A stretch of 19,042 nucleotides of DNA from the NCBI GenBank assembly GCA_021162125.1, contig JAGGZG010000268.1:1-19042 (forward strand), given 5' to 3'. Below are positions 11,335-19,042 of this stretch, piece by piece. The notes beneath the pieces were generated by a model that worked only from the letters and a program-made list of their open reading frames with translations, did not search any database and was not told where the DNA came from. The translations under genes and the position numbers were made by a program. Numbering within the stretch: the first letter of the stretch is position 1; every line of letters starts with the position of its first letter. The stretch is from Anaerolineae bacterium. Lineage in GTDB: Bacteria > Chloroflexota > Anaerolineae > JACIWR01.

Positions 11335-12645
11335 ATGGGCGGGGTGATCGCCAATGTGCGGCCCGGCAGCGTAGCCGAAGAGATCGGCCTGCGCGCCGGG
11401 GATGAGGTGATGGCCATCAACGGCCATCCGCTGCGCGACGTGATTGATTACCAATTCTACAGCGCAGAGGAATCGCTGGAGGTCCTCGTCCACCAGGACG
11501 GCGAGGAGGTCATCTACGAAGTCGAGCGCGACTACGGCGACGACCTGGGTATCGAGTTCACCACTCACACCTTCGACGGCCTGCGCACCTGCCACAACCA
11601 TTGCCCTTTCTGCTATCTCAAAGGGATGCCACCGGGCCTGCGGCCCAGCTTGTACGTTCCCGACGACGACTACCGGCTCTCGTTTCTCTTCGGCAATTTC
11701 GTCACTCTGACCAACCTGGGAAAAAGCGACTGGGATCGCCTGGCAGAACAGCGGCTGAGCCCATTGTACGTCTCCGTCCACGCCACCAACCCAGCCCTGC
11801 GCCGCCGTCTGTTGGGTAACTCGTCCGCGCCCGACGTGCTGGCCCAACTCCAACGGCTGGCTGCACTGGGCATTCAGGTGCACACCCAGATTGTGCTCGT
11901 CCCCGGCTGGAATGACGGCGAACACTTGGCGCGCAGCGTCGCCGACCTGGCCGCACTCTACCCGGCAGTGCAATCCATAGCCATCGTCCCGGTGGGCCTG
12001 ACCCGCCATCAGCGCGGTCGGCTACGCCCCTACACCCCCGAGGCAGCACGAGAAATACTGGCCCAGATCGCCCCCTGGCAGGCCGATTTCCGGCGACGGT
12101 ACGGAGTCACGCTGGTGTACCCCGCCGACGAGTGGTATCTCCTCGCCAGTCAGCCCGTGCCCGCGGCCGAGAACTACGATGGCTTCCCCCAGATCGAGAA
12201 CGGGGTGGGACTGGTCAGGCGCTTCCTGGACGAGTGGCGGGATGTAAGCCCTTCGGACCTCCGAGGTCTTGGGGACATCGGGGGTCTGACCGTGGTGTGT
12301 GGGACGATGATCGCCCCCGTGATGCGGCAGGTGATGGGCGAGTTGGCGGCGCTGACCGGGGCCACGGTCGAGGTATTGCCAGTGGTCAACGAGTTTTTCG
12401 GGGAGACGGTGACGGTCTCCGGTTTGCTGACCGGGCAAGACGTGATCGCCGAGTTACGCGGTCACAGCCTGGGCGACCTGACGCTGCTTCCACGGACAAT
12501 GTTCGATGCGGCGGGCGAGCGCACCCTGGACGACCTCCGCCTCGCCGACATCCAAACGGCCCTCGGTGTGCGCGTGGCAGTGGCCGGCTCGGCAGCGGAC
12601 ATTGTAGGTCTCATCCCCTGTCACCTGAAACCAGGCAGGGGGTAA
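11335..12645 (+). CDS. DUF512 protein with PDZ domain and radical-SAM-like core
   Basis: The 436-residue product opens with a PDZ-like domain (about 1-65: VIANVRPGSVAEEIGLRAGDEV). An iron-sulfur-type cluster motif CHNHCPFC (C86, C90, C93) follows, and then the DUF512 signature DDDYRLSFLFGNFVTLTNL. The C-terminal DUF512 part runs to IPCHLKPGRG. Family members are radical-SAM-like proteins of unproven reaction, often near cell-cycle or ribosome assembly genes. The spacing C-x3-C-x2-C fits a radical SAM cluster. It starts directly after the plsC stop and shares its operon. Inside the gene, 12255-12269 carries a palindrome also present at 12899-12913. The reaction is not known to me. Confidence 0.88.
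   Translation: MGGVIANVRPGSVAEEIGLRAGDEVMAINGHPLRDVIDYQFYSAEESLEVLVHQDGEEVIYEVERDYGDDLGIEFTTHTFDGLRTCHNHCPFCYLKGMPPGLRPSLYVPDDDYRLSFLFGNFVTLTNLGKSDWDRLAEQRLSPLYVSVHATNPALRRRLLGNSSAPDVLAQLQRLAALGIQVHTQIVLVPGWNDGEHLARSVADLAALYPAVQSIAIVPVGLTRHQRGRLRPYTPEAAREILAQIAPWQADFRRRYGVTLVYPADEWYLLASQPVPAAENYDGFPQIENGVGLVRRFLDEWRDVSPSDLRGLGDIGGLTVVCGTMIAPVMRQVMGELAALTGATVEVLPVVNEFFGETVTVSGLLTGQDVIAELRGHSLGDLTLLPRTMFDAAGERTLDDLRLADIQTALGVRVAVAGSAADIVGLIPCHLKPGRG
12255..12269. repeat. Odd palindrome inside the DUF512 gene
   Basis: GGACCTC-C-GAGGTCT is a near-perfect palindrome with one central base. Fourteen of its 15 bases match the reverse complement of 12899-12913. In the protein it contributes residues near DLRGLGD. 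Confidence 0.6.
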
Positions 12646-12650
12646 CGCCG

Positions 12651-12764
12651 ATGTCCGAGCAAAGCGACCTGCGTCCCGCCGAAAGGGAGCACACGCCAGT
12701 CCGGGGGCAAAGCCCGATGCTGGAAGGCGGCAGCCAGGCAGCCAGCATGAGGATGCTCCGCTGA
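12651..12764 (+). CDS. Possible 37-residue ORF after the DUF512 gene
   Basis: An ATG at 12651 lies nine bases after AGGGGG (12636-12641) and opens a short frame beginning MSEQSDLRPAEREHTPVRG. It has no hydrophobic segment and no family I recognise. It may be a remnant of a longer gene, or chance. Confidence 0.25.
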   Translation: MSEQSDLRPAEREHTPVRGQSPMLEGGSQAASMRMLR

Positions 12765-12891
12765 TCTTCGATGTCCGTGCCGTTAATTTGCTGTACAACT
12801 CAACGTGGCAGTAATTCGTACCTGTATTTTACCACATCTGGCGACTATCTCCGTTATGTCTTGTAAAAGTGACAGGGGATGAGCTTCCAAT

Positions 12892-12913
12892 GTCTCGGAG
12901 ACCTCGGAGGTCT
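12892..12913 (+). repeat. Two overlapping odd palindromes before the protease gene
   Basis: GTCTC-G-GAGAC (12892-12902) overlaps AGACCTC-G-GAGGTCT (12899-12913). Both are perfect around a single central base, and both contain CTCGGAG. The second also occurs, inverted, inside the DUF512 gene. They lie just before the protease Shine-Dalgarno (GGAGG, 12922-12926). Confidence 0.65.
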
Positions 12914-12932
12914 GGCCAGATGGAGGTCCAAC

Positions 12933-15900
12933 ATGAACTCACGGCGCTCCAGCTTCCTCCTCGCTGTAATCGTCATCTGTCTGGTCGCAGTCCTGCTCCC
13001 CCAACCCGGCGCGTGGGGACAGGGCGGTGTACCTCCGCCGCGCGGGACCACGCCGACGCCACCTCCCCCGCCGGCCGCTCTCACCATCCCCCCCGAAGTC
13101 CGGCTCAAGATCGAGCCCGCCCTGCTCAAACGGTTGCTCGCTGCCAACGAGGACGAACCGGTGTCCTGCCTGGTCCACTTGCGAGCCGCCACAGACCTGG
13201 CCCCACTCGTCGCTGCCGAGGTCAACGTCCAGGAACGGCGGCGGATGGTGGTTGCCGCCCTGCAATCCACCGCTAACGAGACCCAGGGACCTGTGCGTGC
13301 TTACCTGGCCCAGGAACAGAGCCTGGGGAAAGTGGCACGCTACACGCCCTACTGGATCTTCAACGGCCTGGCCGTCACCGCCCAACGCCGGGTCATCCTG
13401 GCCCTGGCCGCCCGTCCCGATGTGGAGATCGTCCGTGCCGACCACGTGCGTTATCTGCCGGATGGCTGGGCGAACGGAGGGCTGGAATATTGGAAAATTG
13501 GCAGCCCTTTCCAACCTTCCAACCTCCAACTTCCAGAGTGGAACATCTCCCGCGTGCGCGCTGACCGCGTCTGGGACGCGCTGGGTATAGACGGTGACGG
13601 CGTGGTCGTGGCCAACATGGACACCGGCGTGGACTTCCAACACCCGGCCTTGCTCACCCGCTACCGGGGCTACGATCCGAAGGGGCTATACAATCACGCG
13701 GACAACTGGTTCTGCGCCACCAACGAGGGCTACACCTACCCCGGCGATGGGTACGGTCACGGCACGCACACCATGGGCACCATCGTTGGCGGCGATGGCA
13801 TCGGGGTGGCCCCCGGCGCACAGTGGATCGCAGTCAAAATCTTCAACAACTCCGGGTACGCCTACGATAGCTGGATTCACGCCGGGTTCCAGTGGCTATT
13901 GGCTCCCAACGGCGATCCCGACCTGGCCCCCGACGTGGTCAGCAACTCCTGGGGTAGCCAGGACGGCACCACCGAGGTCTTCCGCCCGGACGTGCAGGCC
14001 CTGGTCACCGCCGGAATCGTGCCCATCTTCTCCGCCGGAAACAGCGGCCCCGGTTCCAACACGGTGAACTCGCCGGCCAGCTTCCCGGAGGCCATCGCCG
14101 TGGGCGCAACCGACTCCGACGACGTGATCGCCGGCTTCTCCTCGCGCGGGCCGTCGCCCTGGGGCGAGATCAAGCCAGAGGTCTCCGCCCCCGGCGTGAA
14201 CGTGCGCTCCAGCGTACCCGGCGGTGGCTACTCGACCAAAAGCGGCACCTCGATGGCTGCACCGCACGTTGCTGGCATCGTCGCCCTGATGCTACAAGCC
14301 AACCCCGGACTGACCATCACTCAAATAGAACAGGCTCTAACCAGCACCGCCACGCCCCTGGGCTCGCCCCATCCCAACAACGACTATGGCTGGGGACTGG
14401 TGGACGCCTACAACGCGGTGTTGGCCGTGGGCGACTTCGGCGCGCTGGGCGGTACGGTGCAGGCCACGAGCGGTGACCCGATCAGCGGGGCGACGGTGAG
14501 CGTCGCGCCCCACGGCGGCGGAGCGGCCCTGACCACCACCAGTGATGCCGACGGCAGTTACACCATCAGGCTGGCAGCGGATACCTACGACGCCACCGCC
14601 ACCGCCTTCGGCTATTACCCGCAGACTGCCTACAGTCTGACCGTCCGCACCGGAGAGACCACCACACAGCCCTTCACCCTGACCGCCAAACCGACGGGCA
14701 CTCTGCTGGGCACCATCACCGAGACGGGGAGCGGCCGGCCTCTATCGGCGACCGTCGCCGTGCTGAATAGCCCGCTGAGCACCACGGCCAACGCCCTGAC
14801 CGGCGGCTACAGCCTGGTGCTGCCCATCGGCGATCACGAGGTGCGCGTCACCCATCCCGGCCATCGGGTGCTCACCGCCACGGTGACCATCACCGCCAGC
14901 CAGGCCACCACACAGGACTTCAACCTGCCCACCGCGCCCACCATTCTCCTGGTGGACAGCGGCCCCTGGTACAACGGCAGCCAGCGCACGTATTTCGAGA
15001 GCGCGCTCGACGACCTGCGCTACCTCTACGACGAGCACCTGGTCCGCCAGCCCTACGCCGAGCCCCGTGACGTGCCCACCGCTGATGAGCTAATGAGCTA
15101 CGACCTCGTCATCTGGTCGGCCCCACAGGACGCGCCGGGCTACATTGGAGCTTCGGCGGCGATCACCAACTACCTGTCCAGCGGCGGGCGCTTGTTCCTC
15201 ACCGGCCAGGACGTGGCTTACTGGGACGATGGCGGCAGCGGGCTGTATTACACCCCCTACTTCCGGGAATACGTGATGGCCCACTACGTGCGAGACGACG
15301 CAGGCACACGTCAGGTAGCAGGCCTGCCGGGCGACATCTTCGCCAGCCTGACCCTGACTATCACCGGTGAGGGTGGGGCCGACAACCAACTCTGGCCCGA
15401 CGAGACTCAGGTGGACAACGCCGACCACGCCCATGCGGTGATGGCCTATCAGGGCGACGGCCAGGCGGGCCAGTGCACCGGTCTGTGCCGCCCTTACCGC
15501 GTACTCTACTTGCCCTTCGGCTTCGAGGCGATCAACGATGCCGCCACGCGCCGCGAGGTGATGCAACGGGGCATAGATTGGCTGATGAGTCCCCGCCGGA
15601 CGGCGGGCGTGGAGCTATCCCCCACTGCGCAGACGGTGATCGGCCCGCCGGGTACCACGGCCAGTCACGTCCTTCGTCTGCGCAACACCGGCGAGCTGGC
15701 CACTGACACTTACACCCTGGCCCTCTCCCCTTCCGCCTGGCCCACCAGCCTATCCACGGATCAACTGACCCTGGCATCGTGTGCCACCGACACCCTGACC
15801 GTCACCGTGCAGATTCCCCCCGGCAGCAGATGGGACATCTCGGACACGGTGATGCTCACGGCGACTTCGTCCCTTTCCCCCACGCTGGTGCACACGGCCA

Positions 15901-16625
15901 CCCTGGTGACCAAGACCCCGGCCCCCGTCCTTCTGGTGGACGACGACCGCTGGTACCACGTGCAGGATCACTACACTGCTGCCCTGCAAGCCAACGCTTT
16001 CGCCTACGATTATTGGGACGTGGGCTGGAACCAGGGGGACGGGCTGGGCAGTCCCCCGCTAAGCACCCTGCAACAGTATCCCATCGTGGTCTGGTTCACC
16101 GGGTACGATTGGTTCGCCACCCTCTCCGCCGACGAAGAGACGAACCTGCGCACCTATTTGGATGGCGGCGGGCGACTGTTCTTCAGCGGCCAGGATTACC
16201 TGTACACCAACGGCCTCACCGACCTGGGCCGTGATTACCTGGGGGTGATGAGTTACACCGAGGACTTGACCAGCACCATGGTCACCGGGGTGAAGGACAA
16301 TCTCGTTGGCGACACGCTGGGGCCGTACACCCTCACCTACCCCTTCCAGAACTGGAGCGACGCGATCACCCCTACCGTGTCCAGCGAGGCGGCTTTCCTG
16401 GGCGATCACGGCTGCCCGGTCGGCGTGGCCCACCAGGGGAGCGGGTTTCGCACGGTGTTCTTCAGCTTCCCCTTCGAGGCGCTGGACGGGGCGGCAGCAC
16501 AGGCCACGATGGAACAGGTCATCGGCTGGTTGAGCCGGCTGGGCACCTCCACCCTGCACGCCGACCGCACCCCCCGTCGCCAGCGGCAGCGCCGTGACCT
16601 ACACGTTGGTGATGCGCAACGATAG
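12933..16625 (+). CDS. Secreted multidomain subtilisin-like protease (S8), N-terminal part before a frameshift
   Basis: Predicted exported serine endoprotease. The start at 12933 is preferred over the in-frame ATG at 12879: GGAGG (12922-12926) is well placed, and the protein then opens with a signal peptide (NSRRSSFLLAVIVICLVAVLL). Pro-region about 50-190. The S8 catalytic set is D230 (ANMDTGVDF), H276 (GHGTHT), N370 (FSAGNSG) and S440 (SGTSMAAPHVAG). Two carboxypeptidase-regulatory-like beta domains follow, then two related alpha/beta domains beginning ILLVDSGPWY and VLLVDDDRWY, each with a GGRLF..GQD motif, separated by a NEW3-like beta domain. After the C6 run at 16570-16575 the frame ends in non-conserved sequence (RRQRQRRDLH). 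Dropping one C restores a 1460-residue protein continuing into the next entry. Likely degrades external protein. Confidence 0.92.
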   Translation: MNSRRSSFLLAVIVICLVAVLLPQPGAWGQGGVPPPRGTTPTPPPPPAALTIPPEVRLKIEPALLKRLLAANEDEPVSCLVHLRAATDLAPLVAAEVNVQERRRMVVAALQSTANETQGPVRAYLAQEQSLGKVARYTPYWIFNGLAVTAQRRVILALAARPDVEIVRADHVRYLPDGWANGGLEYWKIGSPFQPSNLQLPEWNISRVRADRVWDALGIDGDGVVVANMDTGVDFQHPALLTRYRGYDPKGLYNHADNWFCATNEGYTYPGDGYGHGTHTMGTIVGGDGIGVAPGAQWIAVKIFNNSGYAYDSWIHAGFQWLLAPNGDPDLAPDVVSNSWGSQDGTTEVFRPDVQALVTAGIVPIFSAGNSGPGSNTVNSPASFPEAIAVGATDSDDVIAGFSSRGPSPWGEIKPEVSAPGVNVRSSVPGGGYSTKSGTSMAAPHVAGIVALMLQANPGLTITQIEQALTSTATPLGSPHPNNDYGWGLVDAYNAVLAVGDFGALGGTVQATSGDPISGATVSVAPHGGGAALTTTSDADGSYTIRLAADTYDATATAFGYYPQTAYSLTVRTGETTTQPFTLTAKPTGTLLGTITETGSGRPLSATVAVLNSPLSTTANALTGGYSLVLPIGDHEVRVTHPGHRVLTATVTITASQATTQDFNLPTAPTILLVDSGPWYNGSQRTYFESALDDLRYLYDEHLVRQPYAEPRDVPTADELMSYDLVIWSAPQDAPGYIGASAAITNYLSSGGRLFLTGQDVAYWDDGGSGLYYTPYFREYVMAHYVRDDAGTRQVAGLPGDIFASLTLTITGEGGADNQLWPDETQVDNADHAHAVMAYQGDGQAGQCTGLCRPYRVLYLPFGFEAINDAATRREVMQRGIDWLMSPRRTAGVELSPTAQTVIGPPGTTASHVLRLRNTGELATDTYTLALSPSAWPTSLSTDQLTLASCATDTLTVTVQIPPGSRWDISDTVMLTATSSLSPTLVHTATLVTKTPAPVLLVDDDRWYHVQDHYTAALQANAFAYDYWDVGWNQGDGLGSPPLSTLQQYPIVVWFTGYDWFATLSADEETNLRTYLDGGGRLFFSGQDYLYTNGLTDLGRDYLGVMSYTEDLTSTMVTGVKDNLVGDTLGPYTLTYPFQNWSDAITPTVSSEAAFLGDHGCPVGVAHQGSGFRTVFFSFPFEALDGAAAQATMEQVIGWLSRLGTSTLHADRTPRRQRQRRDLHVGDAQR
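13508..13535 (+). repeat. Short TTCCAACC-type repeat inside the protease gene
   Basis: TTTCCAACC, TTCCAACC, TCCAAC and TTCCAG follow each other, and upstream TGGAATATTGGAAAATTGG is imperfectly complementary to them. The insert encodes FQPSNLQLP just before the WNISRVRADRVW stretch that begins the catalytic domain. Confidence 0.5.
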
Positions 16626-17316
16626 CCCGCAGGGTATCACCAGGGTCACGCTGTCCAACACTATCCCGGCGCACACGAGCTACGTCACCGGCTCGCTCCA
16701 GCCCGCCCAGGCCACCTATCACCCGCTGACCAGGACAATCACCTGGCAGGGGACGCTGGCTGCCAGCACCGCCGTGACCCTCACCTACCAACTGTCGGTG
16801 ACTCATCCCCTGTCGCCGTCCACTTACATCACCAACGTGGCCCGCATCGAGGACGCCGACCGCGGGTTGGGTTTCCGGCGGCAGGCCATCGTCCGCGTCA
16901 ACGCGCCGGACCTCTCGCCCAGCACCTTCACGGTGGATCAGTCCACTGCCCGGCCCGGCGACGTGCTCACCTACACCGTCGTACTGCGCAACGAGGGCAT
17001 CATTGACGCCGTGGGGGCCACCATCTCCGCGCCTGTGCCCGCGCACACCACCTACGTCTCCGGCTCGCTGAGCGTGCAGGGGAGCGGCGTCCTCGACGAC
17101 AGCGGCGGCGTGATAAGATGGACAGGCACGGTGGGAGTGAGTCAGGCGGTGACCGTCACCTACGGCGTAGTCGTGCGCGATGCCTGGGTCACGGTCGTGG
17201 GCCGTCTGGACATGGAGGACGGCTACGGGGAGAGCCAGCAGCGGCAGGTGGCGACCACGATCCCTCCCTACCAGTGGATATTTCCCCTGATCATGAAGGG
17301 GTACCGGCCACCGTAG
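16594..17316 (+). CDS. C-terminal part of the S8 protease (DUF11 repeats), out of frame
   Basis: This frame continues the protease after the C run at 16570-16575. With five instead of six Cs, the join reads ADRTPVASGSAVTYTLVMRN without a break. It encodes two DUF11-type beta-sandwich repeats (VTYTLVMRNDSP and LTYTVVLRNEG) that usually act as surface or stalk modules. The tail is YQWIFPLIMKGYRPP, a short hydrophobic segment with a basic residue. I know similar endings from other Chloroflexota exported proteins. The GTG at 16594 is given as the frame's first start codon, but I see no convincing Shine-Dalgarno, so it is probably not an independent gene. Confidence 0.8.
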   Translation: MTYTLVMRNDSPQGITRVTLSNTIPAHTSYVTGSLQPAQATYHPLTRTITWQGTLAASTAVTLTYQLSVTHPLSPSTYITNVARIEDADRGLGFRRQAIVRVNAPDLSPSTFTVDQSTARPGDVLTYTVVLRNEGIIDAVGATISAPVPAHTTYVSGSLSVQGSGVLDDSGGVIRWTGTVGVSQAVTVTYGVVVRDAWVTVVGRLDMEDGYGESQQRQVATTIPPYQWIFPLIMKGYRPP

Positions 17317-17324
17317 GTTTATTG

Positions 17325-17373
17325 CGTGAAACGTGAAGACGTGAAACGTGAATTCACGCCTCACGTTTCACGT
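17325..17373 (+). terminator. Repeat-derived hairpin after the protease gene
   Basis: CGTGAAACGTGAA occurs twice in tandem (17325-17337 and 17340-17352). The second copy pairs with TCACGTTTCACGT (17361-17373) in a perfect 13-bp stem with a 9-base loop. A short TTTT follows, so it could terminate protease transcription, though the T-run is weak. The repeated word suggests a dispersed repeat serving as terminator. Confidence 0.55.
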
Positions 17374-17391
17374 TTTACGTCCCACGGCACA

Positions 17392-17419
17392 TTGCATCCG
17401 TTACGAAATTGAGTATAAT
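17392..17419 (+). promoter_or_regulatory. Promoter for rsmI, predicted leaderless
   Basis: TTGCAT (17392-17397), 16 bases, then a perfect TATAAT (17414-17419). The ATG of rsmI begins seven bases after the -10, where transcription would start, and no Shine-Dalgarno can fit between. Confidence 0.6.
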
Positions 17420-17425
17420 GGGCAC

Positions 17426-18241
17426 ATGGGCACACTGTACGTGGTTGGTACGCCAATTGGCAACCTGGAGGACATCACCCTGCGGGCGCTGCGCGTCCTG
17501 CGCGAGGTGGGACTGATCGCCGCCGAGGATACACGGCGGACGCGCAAGCTGCTGTCCCACTACGACATCCACACCCCCCTGACCAGCTACTTCGAGCACA
17601 ACAAGCTGGCCAAACTCGACGCGATCCTCGCCGCGCTTGGCGAGCACGACGTGGCCCTGGTTTCCTCGGCGGGCATGCCCGGCCTCTCCGATCCCGGCTA
17701 CGAGCTCATTCAGGCGGCAATCGCCGCCGGCGTGCCGGTGGTGCCCGTGCCCGGCCCCTCGGCCCTGGTGAGCGCGCTGGTGGTCTCCGGCCTGCCCACC
17801 GACAGCTTCGTCTACCTGGGCTTCCTTCCACGGCAGGCAGCCGCCCGTCGCCGGTTGTTGCGCTCAGTGGCCAGTGAGCGACGAACGCTGGTAGCCTTTG
17901 AAGCGCCGCATCGCCTGCTAAAAGCCCTGCACGACATCGCCGACATCCTGGGCGACCGGCCGCTGGCCGTTGCCCGCGAGTTAACCAAGATGCACGAGGA
18001 AGTCTGGCGCGGGACAGTGGGGGAGGCCATCGCCTGGTTCACGGAGCACCCGCCGCGTGGCGAGTTCACCCTGGTCATCGGCGGGGCAGTCGAACCAGAG
18101 CAATGGGACGAGGCACGGGTGCGCGCGGAGATCGAACGTTTGCTGGCCGAGGGCGTATCGCGCCGGGAGGCAATCGAGCTGGTGGCGCAGGCCGCCGGCT
18201 GGCCCCGGCGGGAGGTTTACCGCGTCGCCTTGGAGACATAA
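17426..18241 (+). CDS. rsmI: 16S rRNA (cytidine1402-2'-O)-methyltransferase
   Basis: Methylates the 2'-hydroxyl of C1402 in the ribosomal decoding centre using AdoMet. The 271-residue product has the tetrapyrrole-methylase fold signature LYVVGTPIGNLEDITLRAL (4-22), then AAEDTRRTRKLL, the SSAGMPGLSDPG loop and VPGPSALVSAL, all standard for RsmI. I chose ATG 17426 because family proteins begin at this point and the longer frame from 17348 runs into the upstream repeat hairpin. The TATAAT at 17414-17419 places the transcript start at or next to this ATG, so the mRNA is probably leaderless. The next gene begins 24 bases after the stop and is likely co-transcribed. Confidence 0.95.
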   Translation: MGTLYVVGTPIGNLEDITLRALRVLREVGLIAAEDTRRTRKLLSHYDIHTPLTSYFEHNKLAKLDAILAALGEHDVALVSSAGMPGLSDPGYELIQAAIAAGVPVVPVPGPSALVSALVVSGLPTDSFVYLGFLPRQAAARRRLLRSVASERRTLVAFEAPHRLLKALHDIADILGDRPLAVARELTKMHEEVWRGTVGEAIAWFTEHPPRGEFTLVIGGAVEPEQWDEARVRAEIERLLAEGVSRREAIELVAQAAGWPRREVYRVALET

Positions 18242-18265
18242 AACACAAACAACGAGGAGGACAAG

Positions 18266-19042
18266 ATGATAGACTTGGACAACGTTGCCAGCTACCGGGA
18301 GCTGGACCCCGACGACATGTTGGGTCGCATCAGCGAACTGCCGATGCAGTGCCGTGATGCGTGGGCCAACGCGCAGAGCCTCGACCTGCCGGAATCCTAC
18401 CGCCGGGCCGGCAAGGTCATTTTCCTGGGGATGGGTGGATCGGCCATCGGCGGGGCGCTGCTGAATGATCTGGTGCGCTACGAGTGCGCGGTGCCTATCC
18501 TGATCAACCGCGATTACACCGTCCCCGCCTGCGTGGACGCGCAGACCCTGGCCATCGCCAACAGCTATTCCGGTAACACCGAGGAGACATTGATGTCCCT
18601 GGAACAGGTGGTAGAACAGGGGGCCATGGTCATGGTCATCACGACGGACGGCAAGCTGGCCCAACGCGCTCGCGAGCTGAAAGCCCCGCTGCTGACCTTT
18701 AACTATAAATCCTCACCGCGCGCTGCGCTAGGCTACTCCTTCATCTCCCTGCTGGGAGTGATGTGCAGACTGGGCCTCGTCCCCGACAAAGCCGCCGACC
18801 TCAGCGAGGCCATCACCGTCATGGAGGACTGGCAGGCGGAGATCAAGGAGTCCGTGCCCCTGGAAAAGAACGCGGCCAAGCAACTGGCGACCAGGCTCCA
18901 CGGCCACCTGCCGGTGGTTTACGGGGCCAATTACCGAGCGAGGTCGCCCGCCGCTGGAAAACCCAGTTCAACGAGAACGCCAAACACTGGAGCTTCTTCG
19001 AGCAATTCCCCGAACTCAATCACAACGCGGTAGTCGGCTACC
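18266..19042 (+). CDS. Bifunctional phosphoglucose/phosphomannose isomerase, partial and frameshifted
   Basis: Interconverts fructose-6-phosphate with glucose-6-phosphate and mannose-6-phosphate. A SIS domain is visible: FLGMGGSAIGGALLNDL (about 52-68), then NSYSGNTEETL and VITTDGKLA. AGGAGG (18255-18260) lies five bases before the ATG. The frame is intact to PVVYGAN (codons to 18931). After that, a conserved family sequence (SEVARRWKTQFNENAKHW, then PELNHNAVVGY) continues only in the neighbouring frame to the window end. One missing base near AATTACC (18929-18935) explains it; AATTTACC would read NLPSEVARRWK. As written, the frame stops at 19033. Family proteins are about 340 residues, so roughly 80 lie beyond the window. 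Confidence 0.88.

Noticed and set aside
10972..12009. 345-residue minus-strand frame opposite plsC and the DUF512 gene
   Set aside because: Antisense shadow of two conserved genes, with no recognised motif.
12660..12780. c-di-GMP riboswitch (GGCAAAGCC word)
   Set aside because: Only one short word matches; the remaining conserved blocks and receptor loop are missing.
1..19042. CRISPR array, tRNA or rRNA genes, integrase or transposase genes
   Set aside because: None was found. The repeats here are inverted or dispersed rather than regularly spaced direct repeats with spacers.

Overview
The window is a GC-rich bacterial chromosome segment that most resembles Chloroflexota, probably Anaerolineae or a relative. 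That placement is an inference from four things: RsmI and the DUF512/PDZ protein next to cmk and plsC, a very large subtilase ending in a 'FPLIMKGY'-type tail, a PP2C-like/membrane/beta-propeller protein, and intergenic DNA full of palindromic repeats. It is not from a database match. Nearly all protein genes are on the + strand. The exception is a block at about 8.13-8.92 kb, which carries two minus-strand transcription units.

Layout. (1) 1-127: one end of a palindromic repeat element. (2) 173-7834: a lipoprotein-type protein-L-isoaspartate methyltransferase, then, behind a promoter and structured leader, a tightly packed series: xpt, guaA, a DUF6922/AbiEii-type toxin-antitoxin pair, an SbcD-like nuclease, and a 737-residue pseudo-PP2C/membrane/beta-propeller protein. 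(3) 7835-9211: a non-coding-rich island. It holds a second, full-length copy of the repeat element in opposite orientation, a putative ~324-nt standalone RNA on the minus strand with a consensus promoter and a terminator, an orphan 76-residue minus-strand gene with its own consensus promoter and a strong Shine-Dalgarno, and the promoter and leader of the next operon. (4) 9212-12645: rluB-type pseudouridine synthase, cmk, plsC and a DUF512 PDZ/radical-SAM-like protein, overlapping or nearly abutting. (5) 12933-17316: a secreted multidomain S8 protease split by a one-base expansion of a C run. (6) 17426-19042: rsmI, apparently read from a leaderless promoter, and the start of a phosphoglucose/phosphomannose isomerase gene with a probable one-base deletion, cut by the window end.

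How the genes fit together. xpt and guaA both serve guanine-nucleotide supply (xanthine salvage to XMP, XMP to GMP). rluB, cmk and plsC are a familiar translation/nucleotide/lipid housekeeping cluster. The toxin-antitoxin pair sits inside the purine gene string with no promoter of its own that I can see.

The most interesting material is non-coding: the symmetric five-hairpin element with terminal inverted repeats, the unassigned minus-strand RNA, the orphan small gene, and a recurring style of intergenic repeat whose arms are themselves palindromes. The two frameshifts lie in or at short homopolymers and could be sequencing errors.
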